Positions 37,085-47,935 of a DNA stretch of 64,000 nt are shown in pieces. The first letter of the stretch is position 1. Each line of letters starts with the position of its first letter. A program made the translations under genes and the position numbers. This DNA comes from Gordius sp. MW1. Its lineage: Eukaryota; Nematomorpha; Gordioida; Gordea; Gordiidae. The DNA is taken from positions 28,582,001 through 28,646,000 of the forward strand of contig OZ038526.1 of the NCBI GenBank assembly GCA_964036665.1, in the 5' to 3' direction. The notes beneath the pieces were generated by a model that saw only the letters and a list, made by a program, of their open reading frames with translations, searched no databases and was not told where the DNA came from.

Positions 37085-37660
37085 ATTTTAACGCCTTTCT
37101 AAAATTAAAACCGGCTTGGCCCATGATGTTAATGTGTTTAGCTTGTTCTCGTTTTTGAATGTTTAGCTGGAGCAACCAGATTTATTACCCGATTATTATT
37201 GATTTATTTCGCCCCACTCTTCAATTATGTAATTGATGATACTGCAAGAACCCCTTTTTATTAACTAGAGCGTTACATCAATTATAACAAGTTTGTTAAG
37301 GGGGGAAGGAAGAGTGTTTGTAAAATACTAACCTTTTATGGACCTTTTATTCTTGCTTTTGCTGAAGACTTGAGCCTATTTTGTTTTTTTGCTTGAACAA
37401 ATATAATAATTATTGCTTTATTTAATGTATTTTTAACAAATAGAAATTTGACGTGATGCAAACAACAAATAAATTAATTGCCAATTAATCCGAGCTAAGC
37501 TCGTGTTAAGCCATAATTACCTCATATTTTTTAGATTCGATTTAAGCGATGTCACATTTTGTTTCGTGCGTGTTGATTAAAAGTTAATTATGTTGGTAGT
37601 GTAGTACCATTAAAACCAGCTCGAAAATGATTACAAATTAAATTCTGCTTAGTTGCAGAT

Positions 37661-37831
37661 CTGGGCGTAGCCAGGGGGTGGCAGGGAGGGGCGGCTGCCC
37701 CCCTCTAAAGCCAGACATTTTTAAAAATTTAATACGATTATGGCTTATTAAATTTCAAAAAATTACTATTTTGCCCCTCCCTAAAGCATTATTGCCCCCC
37801 CCTCTCTAGTTCCAATCCTGGCCACGCCCCT
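37661..37831. mobile_element. Family A MITE, reversed orientation
   Basis: CTGGGCGTAGCCAGGGGGTG, then GGAGGGGCGGCTGCCCCCCT, and at the right TTCCAATCCTGGCCACGCCC. The target duplication is lost. Confidence 0.75.
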
Positions 37832-37994
37832 AGTGGTTGATTTAGCAAATTGACCCAATTTAAATTAACTTTAACTCATCCGAAATAAATTTAACCCTAA
37901 TTTTGTTTCCCAAAATAAAAATGTGTATATTTGGGCTTAAAACAAGGAAGTTATTTAATTTTTGCAAATATCCTGGATTAAAATTTAAATCTCA

Positions 37995-38092
37995 AGCTTA
38001 GCCAGGGGGAGGTGGATGGGCAGTTGTCTCTTTAAATAATTTTTATTATTAATCTTTTTCCTTTCTCCCCTCCCTAATTTAAGGCTAACTGT
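37995..38092. mobile_element. Degenerate family A fragment
   Basis: TTAGCCAGGGGGAGGTGGAT at the left and TCCCTAATTTAAGGCTAACTG at the right outline a short, eroded reversed copy. Confidence 0.4.
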
Positions 38093-38475
38093 GGTTTTAT
38101 TGTACATTTTTGCTATTCTAAACTCCTACCTTACGATACCTCTTAATATATCACCTTGACCCGCGCCCATCGCCCAAAATAAATAACATCGACAATTAAA
38201 TTTGTCGCGATCAAATAAACCTTATCGCGATAAAAGCCTTTTATTTCGATTAATTTTTGCAGTAGCCAGGTTTTAGTTGCCAATGCGATGCGACTCTGTT
38301 TAACAAGCTATAATTAATTCGATAATAACATTAATTGCATAGCAATTAAATTTGTAAGCGCCACCACCCATCATAAACACGCAAGTTAAAAAGCGTCGCA
38401 ACTTTACAGTGTTGAAAGAAATATGAATTTGATCAAATCTGGTGCTATGTGGGCCAATTTAAAATTGAGATCAGT

Positions 38476-38653
38476 TAGTGTTGTAAAAACGGCTGGGTTT
38501 TGTTTCGTTTTATACGACTAAACATAACCAGACCAAAAATGTGACCAAAAAACGATTGGCTTGTGGTTGCGACTCGGAAAAACAGACCAAAAAAACCTTT
38601 GGTCAGTTTACGTTTAGTCGACCAAACTAAGCCTAGCCGTTTTTACAGCACTA
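38476..38653. mobile_element. Family B hAT-like MITE
   Basis: It runs from TAGTGTTGTAAAAACGGCTG to AGCCGTTTTTACAGCACTA. Both arms carry the CCAAAAA/TTTTTGG modules of the family. The flanks are too eroded to call a duplication. Confidence 0.8.
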
Positions 38654-39014
38654 GAATCGATTCAAAGTGCGAACGCTAAAATCCCAACTTGCATTTATAA
38701 AATTACCGACGATGAATTAGCAATAGAGCAAAAATCTTTAAATGGCGCTTGTTTTATTATCATCACTACTTTTATTTGAAAATCATAATTTAGGCTCAGG
38801 GCAAATAGCAGCTACCCAACGCGAGCTTCTTTCCATATTAATCACCACTCCCTCTCCACTGTCTCGTGTAGAATTTAGTATGCAACCTATAAAATTTGTG
38901 TTTCGGAGATGCGTTGTTTAGCTAGTCGGTGATCAATAAAAAACTCGCGTCCAGGTGTGTAAGATTGATGATTATAGGGTAGAGAGGGGGAATTAATTAA
39001 TTTCGGTGTAATGA

Positions 39015-39290
39015 TAGTGTTGTAAAAAGGGCTGGATTTTATTTGGTCCACCATTGGTTCAACTGAGACTATAAGGGTCGACTCCGGTCTGTTTTTCGAA
39101 TTTCGGCTAAGCCTAGTAGAGGTCGACTAAGAAAATCAGACCAAAAAAGCTGGTCCTTACTCATTTGGCTTTATTCCAATGCCCTCTCATAGAAACTCTA
39201 TGTATTAGTGGTGAAAAACGGCGCAGTTTTGTCAACCAAGAAGACTCACGGGCGACTCTGCTTTAAATTTCGACTAATTCCCTCTATTCT
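39015..39290. mobile_element. Truncated family B copies, two adjacent
   Basis: A left arm TAGTGTTGTAAAAAGGGCTG with GGTCGACTCCGGTCTG continues to about 39170 without a right end. A second arm-like piece (GTGGTGAAAAACGGCGCAGT) follows at 39208. Confidence 0.55.
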
Positions 39291-40063
39291 ATTTTATCCT
39301 TTTAAGCTTATACACTATACTATGTTATGTATGATGATGTGCATATAGAAATAGAGGAGAAGAGGCATGAAATAGGTGGTAGTGGTATAATATGATATCA
39401 TTCATTTATATACGACTCTCCTCTCCTTCTACATGGCTGGCTCTCGTTCGTTCGCATTGTATCTATTTACTTACGTTACGACGGGGTTTTGTGGCTGGTG
39501 GTGGTTATTTTTTTATTTACCACCACTTCCCCCTTTCAGTCTGCCTGCATTCCCTGCCTTGGCTGCGCATCTTTACTACACTATGACTGCTACATGCATT
39601 AAACATTAATTCTATGTATGCAGCGCAGCATCATGCATGCATGTGGAGTAGTATCTCGAATCCCTGAAAAAGTGACATTGAATGGGGAAGAAGGGGGGAC
39701 CCTTGTGTTTTGTGCTCTCTCTTATATATCTACCTAACTTTGCCCTGCCTGCCTGCCTGCTTTTGTGGTTTAGTTAGAAAGGAAGACAAAGGCAAACAAC
39801 ACCACACAATGCTGTGATGTGATGTGATTCATATACGTTCGTTCGTACGAAAGCTATGCTAAACTATTCACCCCCCCCCTACCCTAATATTGCCCCTTTA
39901 ATTTGGTTCGCTTCATTTAATCAACGACCTCCACCCTCCCTTCCCTCCTTTATTTATCACCCGACCGATTGGTATAATATTTACCCTTTTCCGGCCAACT
40001 TGCTTTATGCTCTAGCGTCTCTAATATAACTGGACTCTAATTTGACTAGCAAGGAACGGATTT
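39291..40063. other. Repeat-poor segment of mixed composition
   Basis: It is less A+T-rich than its surroundings, with pyrimidine-rich tracts, repeated CTGCCTGC, TGATGTGATGTGAT and several ATGCATGC/TGCATGCA words. No ORF here shows a domain or good codon structure; the 64-codon plus-strand ORF at 39392 is not convincing. It could be an intronic or upstream control region, but nothing proves this. Confidence 0.3.
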
Positions 40064-40071
40064 TTTCAAAG

Positions 40072-40211
40072 CATAGGCGAAGCCAGGGGGGGCGGGGAAG
40101 GGCGGCTACCTCCTCTAAATTCTCAAATTTATTAAAAATTTTAAAAAATGTTTATTTTACCCCTCCCTAAATCATTATCCTCCTTTAATTCCAATGCCGA
40201 CTAGGCCCATG
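40072..40211. mobile_element. Family A MITE, reversed orientation
   Basis: It runs from CATAGGCGAAGCCAGG to GACTAGGCCCATG, with exact TTTCAAAG duplications (40064-40071, 40212-40219). Confidence 0.9.
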
Positions 40212-40289
40212 TTTCAAAGATTTTTGATTTGTAAAACTGTTGTATTGTAATTTCAGCTTTAGGTTTAAACTTGCTATCAGAAGTTAGAG

Positions 40290-40610
40290 TATTTAAGATT
40301 TTTCTGTCCGAACCCGGCTCGATCCGATTTACTAATCTGCCTGCCCGAACCCTTCTATGTGTCCGCTCGGCCATACTGGAATCATTTGAGCTGCCCGGCT
40401 CGAAATGATCAATAAATTTTATTTTAATTTCCGGTTATGTTTGGATGATAAATAGGATTAATTACCATTTTAAACGATCGAATAAAAAGTGACAAATCAT
40501 ATACGAAAACAAAATAATACATTAATTTAAAAAGATCATTGAGCCCAAATAACTCGAATATTGTATGATGCCCGCCCGGGCCTGCCTGAAATTCGAAATT
40601 TACGACGGCT
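40290..40610. mobile_element. Family D fragment
   Basis: CCGAACCCGGCTCGATCCGA, CCTGCCCGAACCCTTCTATG and GCCCGCCCGGGCCTGCCTG match the GC-rich arms of the CAGAGACC elements, but the true ends are not visible. Confidence 0.45.
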
Positions 40611-40659
40611 TTTCTTTCTGGTTTCTACTTGCTATCTCATAATTTATATTGGTTCTGGG

Positions 40660-40974
40660 CATGAGCGTGCCTACAATTTGAGTTAGAAGGAGGTGGGCAA
40701 AACATAATTACATGAAGAATAAGAGATTCTTTTAGGGGTATTTAGATGGGAGGGGGAGTGGCGGCTGTCCCCTTTAAAAACAGTAAATCTTTAAAAATTT
40801 AATATAATTATAGCTAAAGTTATGAATAATGGTCTAATGATTTAGGGAGGGGTAAAATGGTCATTCACTGAAATGTAAGCCATGTTTTCGGATTAAGAGA
40901 GGGGCAGCCGCCTCCCTGGCTACGCCCATATGCTCTCCCCCCCCCCTTTAATTCCAATCCCACCTACGCCCAGG
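40660..40974. mobile_element. Composite of two family A MITEs
   Basis: An outer copy starts CATGAGCGTGCC and ends TTCCAATCCCACCTACGCCC. Inside it are another G-rich arm and a GGCTACGCCCATA end (at about 40929). This suggests one copy inserted into another. Confidence 0.6.
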
Positions 40975-41428
40975 TTTACACACTCAAATGATTTTTGTAT
41001 TGTGTGCCGCGCATGCTTAGGCCTGCTTTTCCAACCTTGACCGCTATTTTAAATAACTTGGCGTGGTCGTCCTATTGAACCTTAGAAATATGGTGCTGGA
41101 GGATATGGCATTCAAACTGTAGGTCTATATTTATCTCATATCCAGCCGTTATTACCATATTTTTTGGCGAGCCTAACGCGTTTTGCTTGCCAGCATAAAC
41201 ACCGCGCTCAATTTGGTTTAGAGAGAGAGAGAGAGAATGCTCTTTCAAAACCGGGGAACTAATCTAATCAGTTTTTTTATCACGAGTTCCATGTATTCGC
41301 CATCATTCGGCAACGGCAGTGCAGTTAAAAAAATTAATTTCAATTAAAACGTGAATTTTTGTAAAGACGGAATGGGGAAGAGGCCATGAGATTTGCGCTA
41401 ACATGCTCCAACTTTCCACTCTCTGCCC

Positions 41429-41900
41429 TATTGTTGTAAAAGCGGCTTGGTTTTGTTTGACCGACCTTTGGTGTAAGTCGACCAAACATAACCAAACCAA
41501 AGCTATGTGGCTAAAAAGAAAACAGACCAGAAAACCTTCTGGCTGTTTATGTTAAGTCGATTAAGGGCTTGTCTTAATATCGGATTCAGATTCAAATGGC
41601 GCGAATTTATCTTTATCAAATATCCGATTCAATTTCATGTGTCAAACTCGATTGTAATTATTAATATTTTGTTTTTTGATAGTTAAGCACGTTTTTTTGT
41701 TTATTTCAACTCTTGAGATTAATCGCTGATATGTTATGCGTCTGAAATGTAAATCTGCTGTGAATTCGAAGTTAAGACACGGCTATGTTATAACCCTTAC
41801 GACGATTTTTGCTGCGCGGCAAAATCCGATATTAAGACAAGCCCTAAGACGTAAGATCAAAGATCGACCAAACAAAACCAAGCTTTTTTACAAAACACAA
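41429..41900. mobile_element. Family B MITE containing a nested Harbinger-like MITE
   Basis: The left arm TATTGTTGTAAAAGCGGC and right arm AGCTTTTTTACAAAACACAA are flanked by exact CTCTGCCC duplications (41421-41428, 41901-41908). The family arms continue on both sides of the insertion at 41565-41844. Confidence 0.85.
41565..41844. mobile_element. PIF/Harbinger-like MITE, 280 bp
   Basis: Perfect terminal inverted repeats start GGGCTTGTCTTAATATCGGA and end with the inverse. The 3-bp TAA is duplicated (41562-41564, 41845-41847). A 3-bp TWA duplication is the mark of PIF/Harbinger elements. The small plus-strand ORF at 41736 spans the right end and is not a gene. Confidence 0.82.
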
Positions 41901-42173
41901 CTCTGCCCCTTAGGATAGACTTTAATCGGGGAGGGACCGATGCCATAGGGTAAAATTTTGTAATTTCGCCCAAACCCAATCACCCTTATGCCCCCTCCAA
42001 CCTCTGGCTAGACCCAACTTAACTTAACTCCAGTGTAAAATGTCAGCGGATAAATATTGTAAACTCGATTATTAAATTTGCGATTTCTTATTGAAATTTA
42101 TTATATTTATTTTGAATTCTCACATTTTTTAATGCCTATTATATGATACCAATATCCTAATCTTAAACAATAT

Positions 42174-42335
42174 CATGGGCGTAGCTAGCATTGGAATTAG
42201 TGGGGGGCGATAATGATTTAGGAAGGGGCAAAATGATAAATATGTGAAATATTAGTCATAATTTTAATAAATTTGAATTTTTGGATTTAGAGGGGGGCAG
42301 CCGTCCCTCCCAGTCTCCCCCTCGCTACTTCCTTG
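42174..42335. mobile_element. Family A MITE
   Basis: It runs from CATGGGCGTAGCTAGC to an eroded right end CCCCTCGCTACTTCCTTG. The flanks AACAATAT and ACCAATAT match in 7 of 8 bases. Confidence 0.85.
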
Positions 42336-42735
42336 ACCAATATGTTTATAAGGAACGAACTTATTTTTTGAAAGAGAGAAGCAAAATGTTTTAAATTTAA
42401 TTGACGACGAGGCAAGACAATTTCATTTAAAAATGGCACACAACCTGCCTTAATATTGACTTTAATCTTTCGCTCATTCCGACTCAAGCCCCACGGCAAA
42501 TTTTATTTAAGATGTTGCATAAAAATTGTTTGACGCTTTAATAGGATATAGGAATAATGTCTTAAAATAGCTAAATATATACTTAATTAAAATGGATATA
42601 AATTTCCGTTCCCTCTGGCTCCCTATTATGATTACATAGCCCCTCGGCACCTTGTTAATTGTTTATTTCGAGTATCTAAACGAAATTGCTAAATCAAGGG
42701 AATGCTTTACCATTATTAATACTCACACTTGCATC

Positions 42736-42895
42736 CATGGGCGTAGTAAAGGGGGGGGGGCGGCTGCCCCCTCTTAATCCAAAAAGTTGTTTGAATTTAT
42801 AAAAAGGCTAAAATTTCAAAAAATGACCATTTTGCTCCTCCCTCAGTTATTATAGCCCCTCTCTAATTCCAAATCCAATGTTGGCTACGCCCATG
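42736..42895. mobile_element. Family A MITE, reversed orientation
   Basis: It runs from CATGGGCGTAGTAAAG plus a G run to TGTTGGCTACGCCCATG. The target duplication is unclear. Confidence 0.8.
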
Positions 42896-42988
42896 CTAGC
42901 TAACAAAAACCATTTTTCACTCTTGTATTTCTTTATATTAACGTTTCATCGACCAATCCAATGTGGTGTTAGAGTAAGTTGAAAGTCC

Positions 42989-43042
42989 CATGGGCGTAGC
43001 CAGGATTGGAGGGGGGGGTCGCCCCTCTCTTCTACGCCTATG
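42989..43042. mobile_element. Minimal family A MITE, 54 bp
   Basis: Only the two ends remain: CATGGGCGTAGCCAGGATTG and TTCTACGCCTATG around a short G run. The flanks GAAAGTCC and GAAAGCCC match in 7 of 8 bases. Confidence 0.85.
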
Positions 43043-43097
43043 GAAAGCCCTATTAAACTGCAATTCTGCTGATTACATTTTGCTTATATCCCTTTAC

Positions 43098-43277
43098 TTG
43101 GGTCAAGCCAGCATTGGTATTAGAGGGGGGCAATAATGATTTAGGGGGGGAGGGGCAAAAGGATCATTGTTTAAAATTTTGGCCATAATTTTGATGAATT
43201 TCAACAAAAAATTTTGATTTAAAGGGGGGGGGCAGCCCCCCTTCTAGCCCCTTCCCATCCCCTTAGCTACGCCCATG
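43098..43277. mobile_element. Family A MITE
   Basis: It has an eroded left end TTGGGTCAAGCCAGCATTGG, a standard interior, and a right end TTAGCTACGCCCATG. Confidence 0.72.
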
Positions 43278-43607
43278 TCCCAATAGGGGAAGGGGGGGGG
43301 CACTCTAATTGAAATTAATCGTAGTGAAATTCCATCTCATTTAGAGCAGCAGCAACGACGAGGAGGCGGTTGCCCGCTTTTTCCTACGAACAAACCCCAT
43401 AGTAGTCGCTCGCTACCTTTGTTATTTAATTTATTTATATCTAGATGTTTCCCAAGTCCCAACAACCCTTTCTTTTGTATACACATTTAATCTCGAATAC
43501 AACACAACACAATCACTCTGTTCTGCTTCAAATTCAAGTTTATAGCAGAACGTCGAGCATACCCTACTACCCACCTCCTCCTCCCTCTCACGCTATATAT
43601 AAAAAAT

Positions 43608-43760
43608 ACGCCCTTCGGGCGTAACTGGGGGCTTCGCCCCCAGACCCCCTTGGGGGCTTCGCCCCCAAACCCCCTGCTGGGGGCTCCGCCCCCAGTCCCC
43701 CGTTGGGGGCTCTGCCCCCAAACCCCCATCTCCTGGGGGCTCCGCCCCCAGACCCCCGGA
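43608..43760. repeat. Array of GC-rich hairpins (GGGGGCTTCGCCCCC)
   Basis: A GCCCTTCGGGC hairpin is followed by five copies of GGGGGCTYCGCCCCC or close variants, each separated by runs such as AGACCCCC or AAACCCCC. Every unit can fold into a stem with a TTCG, TCCG or TCTG loop. Composition differs sharply from the A+T-rich surroundings. The ORFs running through it encode only repetitive GG-GAEPP/GRSPQ peptides and are not genes. Confidence 0.9.
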
Positions 43761-44099
43761 GAAGGGGGAGAAGGGAAGGGGGGGGGAAGGGAAGAGGGGA
43801 CGACTCATCTATTCTACGTATAAATGTAGCTTATTTGCTATGCAATTTATGGGCGAGAAAGGTGAGAAGGGGCGAGAATGCCTATGGGGGGGGGGGGTAT
43901 TAAATGCAAAAGAATTGGACTGACGGGCATAGGTAGGTATCAATGTTAGCCAAAAAAACGTAAAATTTTATTTTGATTTACAATTTGACGAAGCGGGAAA
44001 ATATAAATGAGTTAAGTGTATAAATATCGGCTGGATAAAGTATATAAATATCATCTTTATTTTTTATTTTTTAATTAATGAAATTAGGTTAAACATTTT

Positions 44100-44367
44100 A
44101 GGTTAGGAGGGTGAAGGGGCTAAAATGTAACTCTTGGAGGAAGCTTTATTGAAATTTTTTGTCATTTAGTGGGGGGGGGGACTAGTTTTGCCTGGGTTTT
44201 GCTTGGTCGACCTTTAGTTCAAATAAGAAAACCCCCCTAAATGATGAAAATAAAATTTTTCAATGAAAAAACCCGTAAAAATTAAAAATTGTAGGTTTGG
44301 CCCCCCCCCTGATTGAAATTTTAAACGTTTCGCCTCCCCCCCAAACCAAAACCTGGCTACGTCCATG
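44100..44367. mobile_element. Family A copy overlapping a family B fragment
   Basis: TTAGGAGGGTGAAGGGGCTA leads into G and C runs and ends AAAACCTGGCTACGTCCATG. At 44181-44218 lies CTGGGTTTTGCTTGGTCGAC, an isolated family B arm. Confidence 0.55.
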
Positions 44368-44533
44368 TCCCTGTCTGATCAATTAAATTTCATTTTTGAT
44401 AAACATATTTTTACGATAAAATGTTTTTTAAAAGTGTACTGAATTATAGAGTTAGACGTCATTTATAATAGGTTCATATGGAAAACATAACATTATACAA
44501 AGACATTTGGAATATATTAAAAATGTATTTAAA

Positions 44534-44610
44534 AAGGAGAGATTAATGTTTATTAAATGAAAGATTAAATTATTGAAGGAGAGATTAATGTTTATTAAAT
44601 GATAAAAGAG
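44534..44610 (+). repeat. 42-bp tandem duplication
   Basis: AAGGAGAGATTAATGTTTAT plus TAAATGA occurs twice, 42 bp apart. Confidence 0.75.
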
Positions 44611-45228
44611 GCGTTAAATAACAGAGATTAGATAAGGTATATACATAAGAAGTGGGGTCAACATAAGGAGGCTGGATTATTACCAAAAGTTCCGAGAAGA
44701 TTGAATACATTAAAATATAAAGCTAGAAAAAATGCAACCATTTCATTTTTAAGTTAAACTGTTTGAACCAAAACATAATCTAGTGGAACGTTATTGTAAG
44801 TAAAGGAAACCTTTAAATTAGTATGCCCTAATTCGCAGTTAATTAAATTAAAGATTAATTTTCTAATTTAAAAGATTTAAAAATAAATAGCCCTATAAAT
44901 AAATTGCATAGCAATTAATATTTGAGTGATATAAACAGCTGACTTGGCGCTCTTCCCCCCCTTTCCCTCCGTTAAAACTAAACGCGCACACTATCCCCCC
45001 TTTCCCTCCGTTAATTTGCCAAAAGCATATAAAAATCAATAATAATAAAAAGGGGTTGAGGGATGATCTCCTCCACTCCCGCCCCCTAATAATACCAACT
45101 CAGCGGTGGAAGGGTAAGATAGGGAGGGGTAGGGGTTTAACGTATAATCAATATTGGTTTTAGTCTCTATAAATTTTGGTTAGTAATAATGGAAAACTTT
45201 GTTAAAAATAGTAATTAATTTAGGCGTC

Positions 45229-45545
45229 CTGTTACGTGTGCGCATCTAAAAATGGCACAATTACCAGCGATATGCAATAGCTCCGCTATTGCCTGTTACG
45301 AACGCGCATCTAAAAATGATAAAATTTAAAAACTTACTTTTGGTTAAGGTAAAATGTTATTAAATTGGGATAATTCCTATTGTAGCTTATAATAAAAAAT
45401 TGCATAGAAATTATTAAAAATTTTTACATAGAAATTAATGGGAAATAATAATAAAAATTAAAAAAATCCTTACGACGAAACTATCAGCGACATATAGCTC
45501 CGCTATTGCCTGTTACGACCGCGCATCTAAAACTGTCACAGGTAT
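45229..45545 (+). repeat. Three copies of CCTGTTACG..CGCATCTAAAA
   Basis: CCTGTTACGTGTGCGCATCT, CCTGTTACGAACGCGCATCT and CCTGTTACGACCGCGCATCT occur at 45228, 45291 and 45509. The last two are preceded by AGCTCCGCTATTG. They directly precede the tandem array. Confidence 0.7.
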
Positions 45546-45649
45546 CATAAAGATATATTAAAAAATTTACATGTGCTAAATTGTTCCATTGGTCAGTACC
45601 AAAAGACAATCTATTAATACATAAGAGTCAAAAAAAACTAAAAAAAATT

Positions 45650-46830
45650 TCGATTCACATTTTGGCCAAATGGTCATTTTTTTCATTGGTCACTACCAAC
45701 AGATACTCTATAAGTCAATGTTAGCCAAAAAAACGAGGAAAAAAATTTCACTTCATACTTTGGCCAATGGTCATTTTTTTCCAATGGTTAGTAGCCAGCG
45801 GACGGCCAAAAAGTCATATTATTAATGGTATTAACAGAAACAATCATAAAAGTCAAAAAAAAACGAAAAAAAATTTTCGATTCACATTTTGGCCAAATGG
45901 TCATTTTTTCATTGGTCACTACCAACAGATACTCTATAAGTCAATGTTAGCCAAAAAAACGAGGAAAAAAATTTTACTTCATACTTTGGCCAATGGTCAT
46001 TTTTTTCCAATGGTCAGTAGCCAGCGGACGGCCAAAAAGTCATATTATCAATGGTAGTAACAGGAACAATCATAAGAGTCAAAAAAAACGGGAAAAAAAT
46101 TTCGCTTCACACTTTCGGACACTGGTCATTTTTTTCCAATGGTCAGTAGCCAGCGGACGGCCAAAAAGTCATATTATCAATGGTAGTAACAGGAACAATC
46201 ATAAGAGTCAAAAAAACGGGAAAAAAAATTTCGCTTCACACTTTCGGACACTGACCATTTTTTCCAGTGGTCAGTAGCCAGAGGACGGCCAAAAAGTCAG
46301 ATTATCAATCGTAGTAACATGAACAATCATAATAGGCGGAAAAAAGCGAAAAAATAAACTTGGATTCACATTTTGGCCAAATGGTCATTTTTTTCCAGTG
46401 GTCAGCAGCCAGCGGACGGCCAAAAAGTCTTATTATCAATGGTAGTAACAGGAACAAACATAATAGTCAAAAAAAAACCCGGGATTCGAACCCAAAAACT
46501 GGTTAAATTAACAAAAATTAAAAGTAAACAAAAAAGACATTCGGTGCAAGACATCCACGTTTTTTTCATTGGTCAGCAGCCAACGGACGGCCAAAAAGGA
46601 ATATTATCAATGGTAGTAACAGGAACAATCATAAGAGGCAAAAAAAACGGAAAAATAAACTTGGATTCACATTTTAGCCAAATGGTCATTTTTTTCCAGT
46701 GGTCAGCAGCCAGCGGACGGCCAAAAAGTCTTATTATCAATGGTAGTAACAGGAACAATCATAATAGTCAAAAAAAACCCGGGATTCGAACCCAAAAACT
46801 GGTTAAATTAACAAAAATTAAAAGTAAACA
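45650..46830 (+). repeat. Tandem array with higher-order structure
   Basis: Monomers of about 105-125 bp share GGCCAAAAAG, TCATTTTTTTCCAATGGTCA and CAGCGGACGGCCAAAAAG. The 5' part alternates two types (one with CACTACCAACAGATACTC, one with AGTAGCCAGCGGACGGCC). The middle repeats the second type, and the 3' part repeats a longer, roughly 300-bp unit ending in GGGATTCGAACCC (46481 and 46781). ORFs up to 156 codons run through it because monomers lack stops in one frame; they are not genes. Confidence 0.9.
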
Positions 46831-46833
46831 AAA

Positions 46834-46957
46834 CGGTGCGTGACATCCACGTTCGGTGCGTGACACGAACAGCGTGACATCCACGTTCGGTGCGCACGCC
46901 GAATAGCGTGACAAAACAAATTGGAAAGTGAGCCCATAAATTGCATAGCAATTAATA
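46834..46957 (+). repeat. Short CGGTGCG..TGACATCCACGTT repeats
   Basis: TGACATCCACGTTCGGTGCG and variants repeat three times after the array. TTGCATAGCAATTAATA (46939 onward) follows, the tail of the dispersed repeat family. Confidence 0.65.
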
Positions 46958-47082
46958 AAAGGTCCTTTATCTGCCATAAATTAATGTCACTCGCGTCGTG
47001 ACATTCTATTCCGTTGGTGGTAATGGTAACGAGCTCAGCTCCCCCTGCAATCTGCAGTAATAGTCTAGTTTCCGCACGAGGG

Positions 47083-47243
47083 CATGGGCGTAGCCAGGGG
47101 GGGGCAGGTAGGGGCGGCTGCCCCCCTCTAAATCCAAAAAATTGTCAAAATTTAGGGTAAAAGTTGAAAAAATGTTTATTTGCCTCTCTTTAAATCATTA
47201 TTGCCCCCCCCCCCATCTAATTCCAATGCTGGCCAGGCCCACG
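47083..47243. mobile_element. Family A MITE, reversed orientation
   Basis: It runs from CATGGGCGTAGCCAGG plus a G run to CCAATGCTGGCCAGGCCCACG. The target duplication is eroded. Confidence 0.78.
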
Positions 47244-47474
47244 CAAAGATTATATTTTTTTGCGCAAGTCATAAAAAACCTTGTGCAAAATTTCCACAAT
47301 ATTACTTATTTCAAGCTATGAAATGGAGCTAATATCGGAACTATTCATAAGATTTTTTACGGGCAATATTTGGACAAATTAAGGTAACTTTTCGTAATTA
47401 AAATTATGTAATGATCGCATCAGTGGATGTGCCATGTATGTGTCCGTTCAAATTAACTTTCAGGCTAGGTGAAC

Positions 47475-47624
47475 ACATGGGCATAGCGAGGATGGGATTT
47501 AGAGGGGGGGGGCAATAATGATATAGGGAGGGGCAAAATGATAATTTTTTGAAATTTTAGCCATAATTATAATAAATTTTTGGATTTAGAGGGGGGCAGC
47601 TACCCCTCCCTGGCTACTCCCATG
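47475..47624. mobile_element. Family A MITE
   Basis: It runs from CATGGGCATAGCGAGG to CCCTGGCTACTCCCATG with a standard interior. The flanks share only part of a duplication. Confidence 0.78.
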
Positions 47625-47935
47625 GACATTCTCATCATAATAAAACCGATAGAGGAAAGAGGGGTTGGAATGGAGAAGGAAGCCATGTAATTAATGCATT
47701 TTCATTTATTTATCTTTCCTTGAGCTAGCAGGCAGGCAGCTTAAGGAAATATCGCATGTATATGGTTTAGGGCTGGGTCATACATGTTGTTAACGTTTAT
47801 TTATTTGATATCCTTCTTTTATTGCTTCCGTTTCTACTATTTTATATCAGGTGTACATAAAATGTCCCTCCTCGTTCACCGTGACTTATCATAGGTAAAA
47901 ATTTGTTTGCTTACATTGTATTTGTTGGTGCGTTT

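Noticed and set aside
43487..43903. Three overlapping ORFs with GG/EPP/GRSPQ repeats on both strands
   Set aside because: They are translations of the GC hairpin array; the same sequence is open in several frames by composition.
46373..46843. 156-codon ORF, the longest in the middle of the window, next to shorter overlapping ones from 45767
   Set aside because: It runs through the tandem array and its peptide repeats with the monomers; no start context, splice sites or domain.
43608..46957. Regularly repeated units considered as a CRISPR array
   Set aside because: No unique spacers of constant length, no cas genes, and the genome is eukaryotic.
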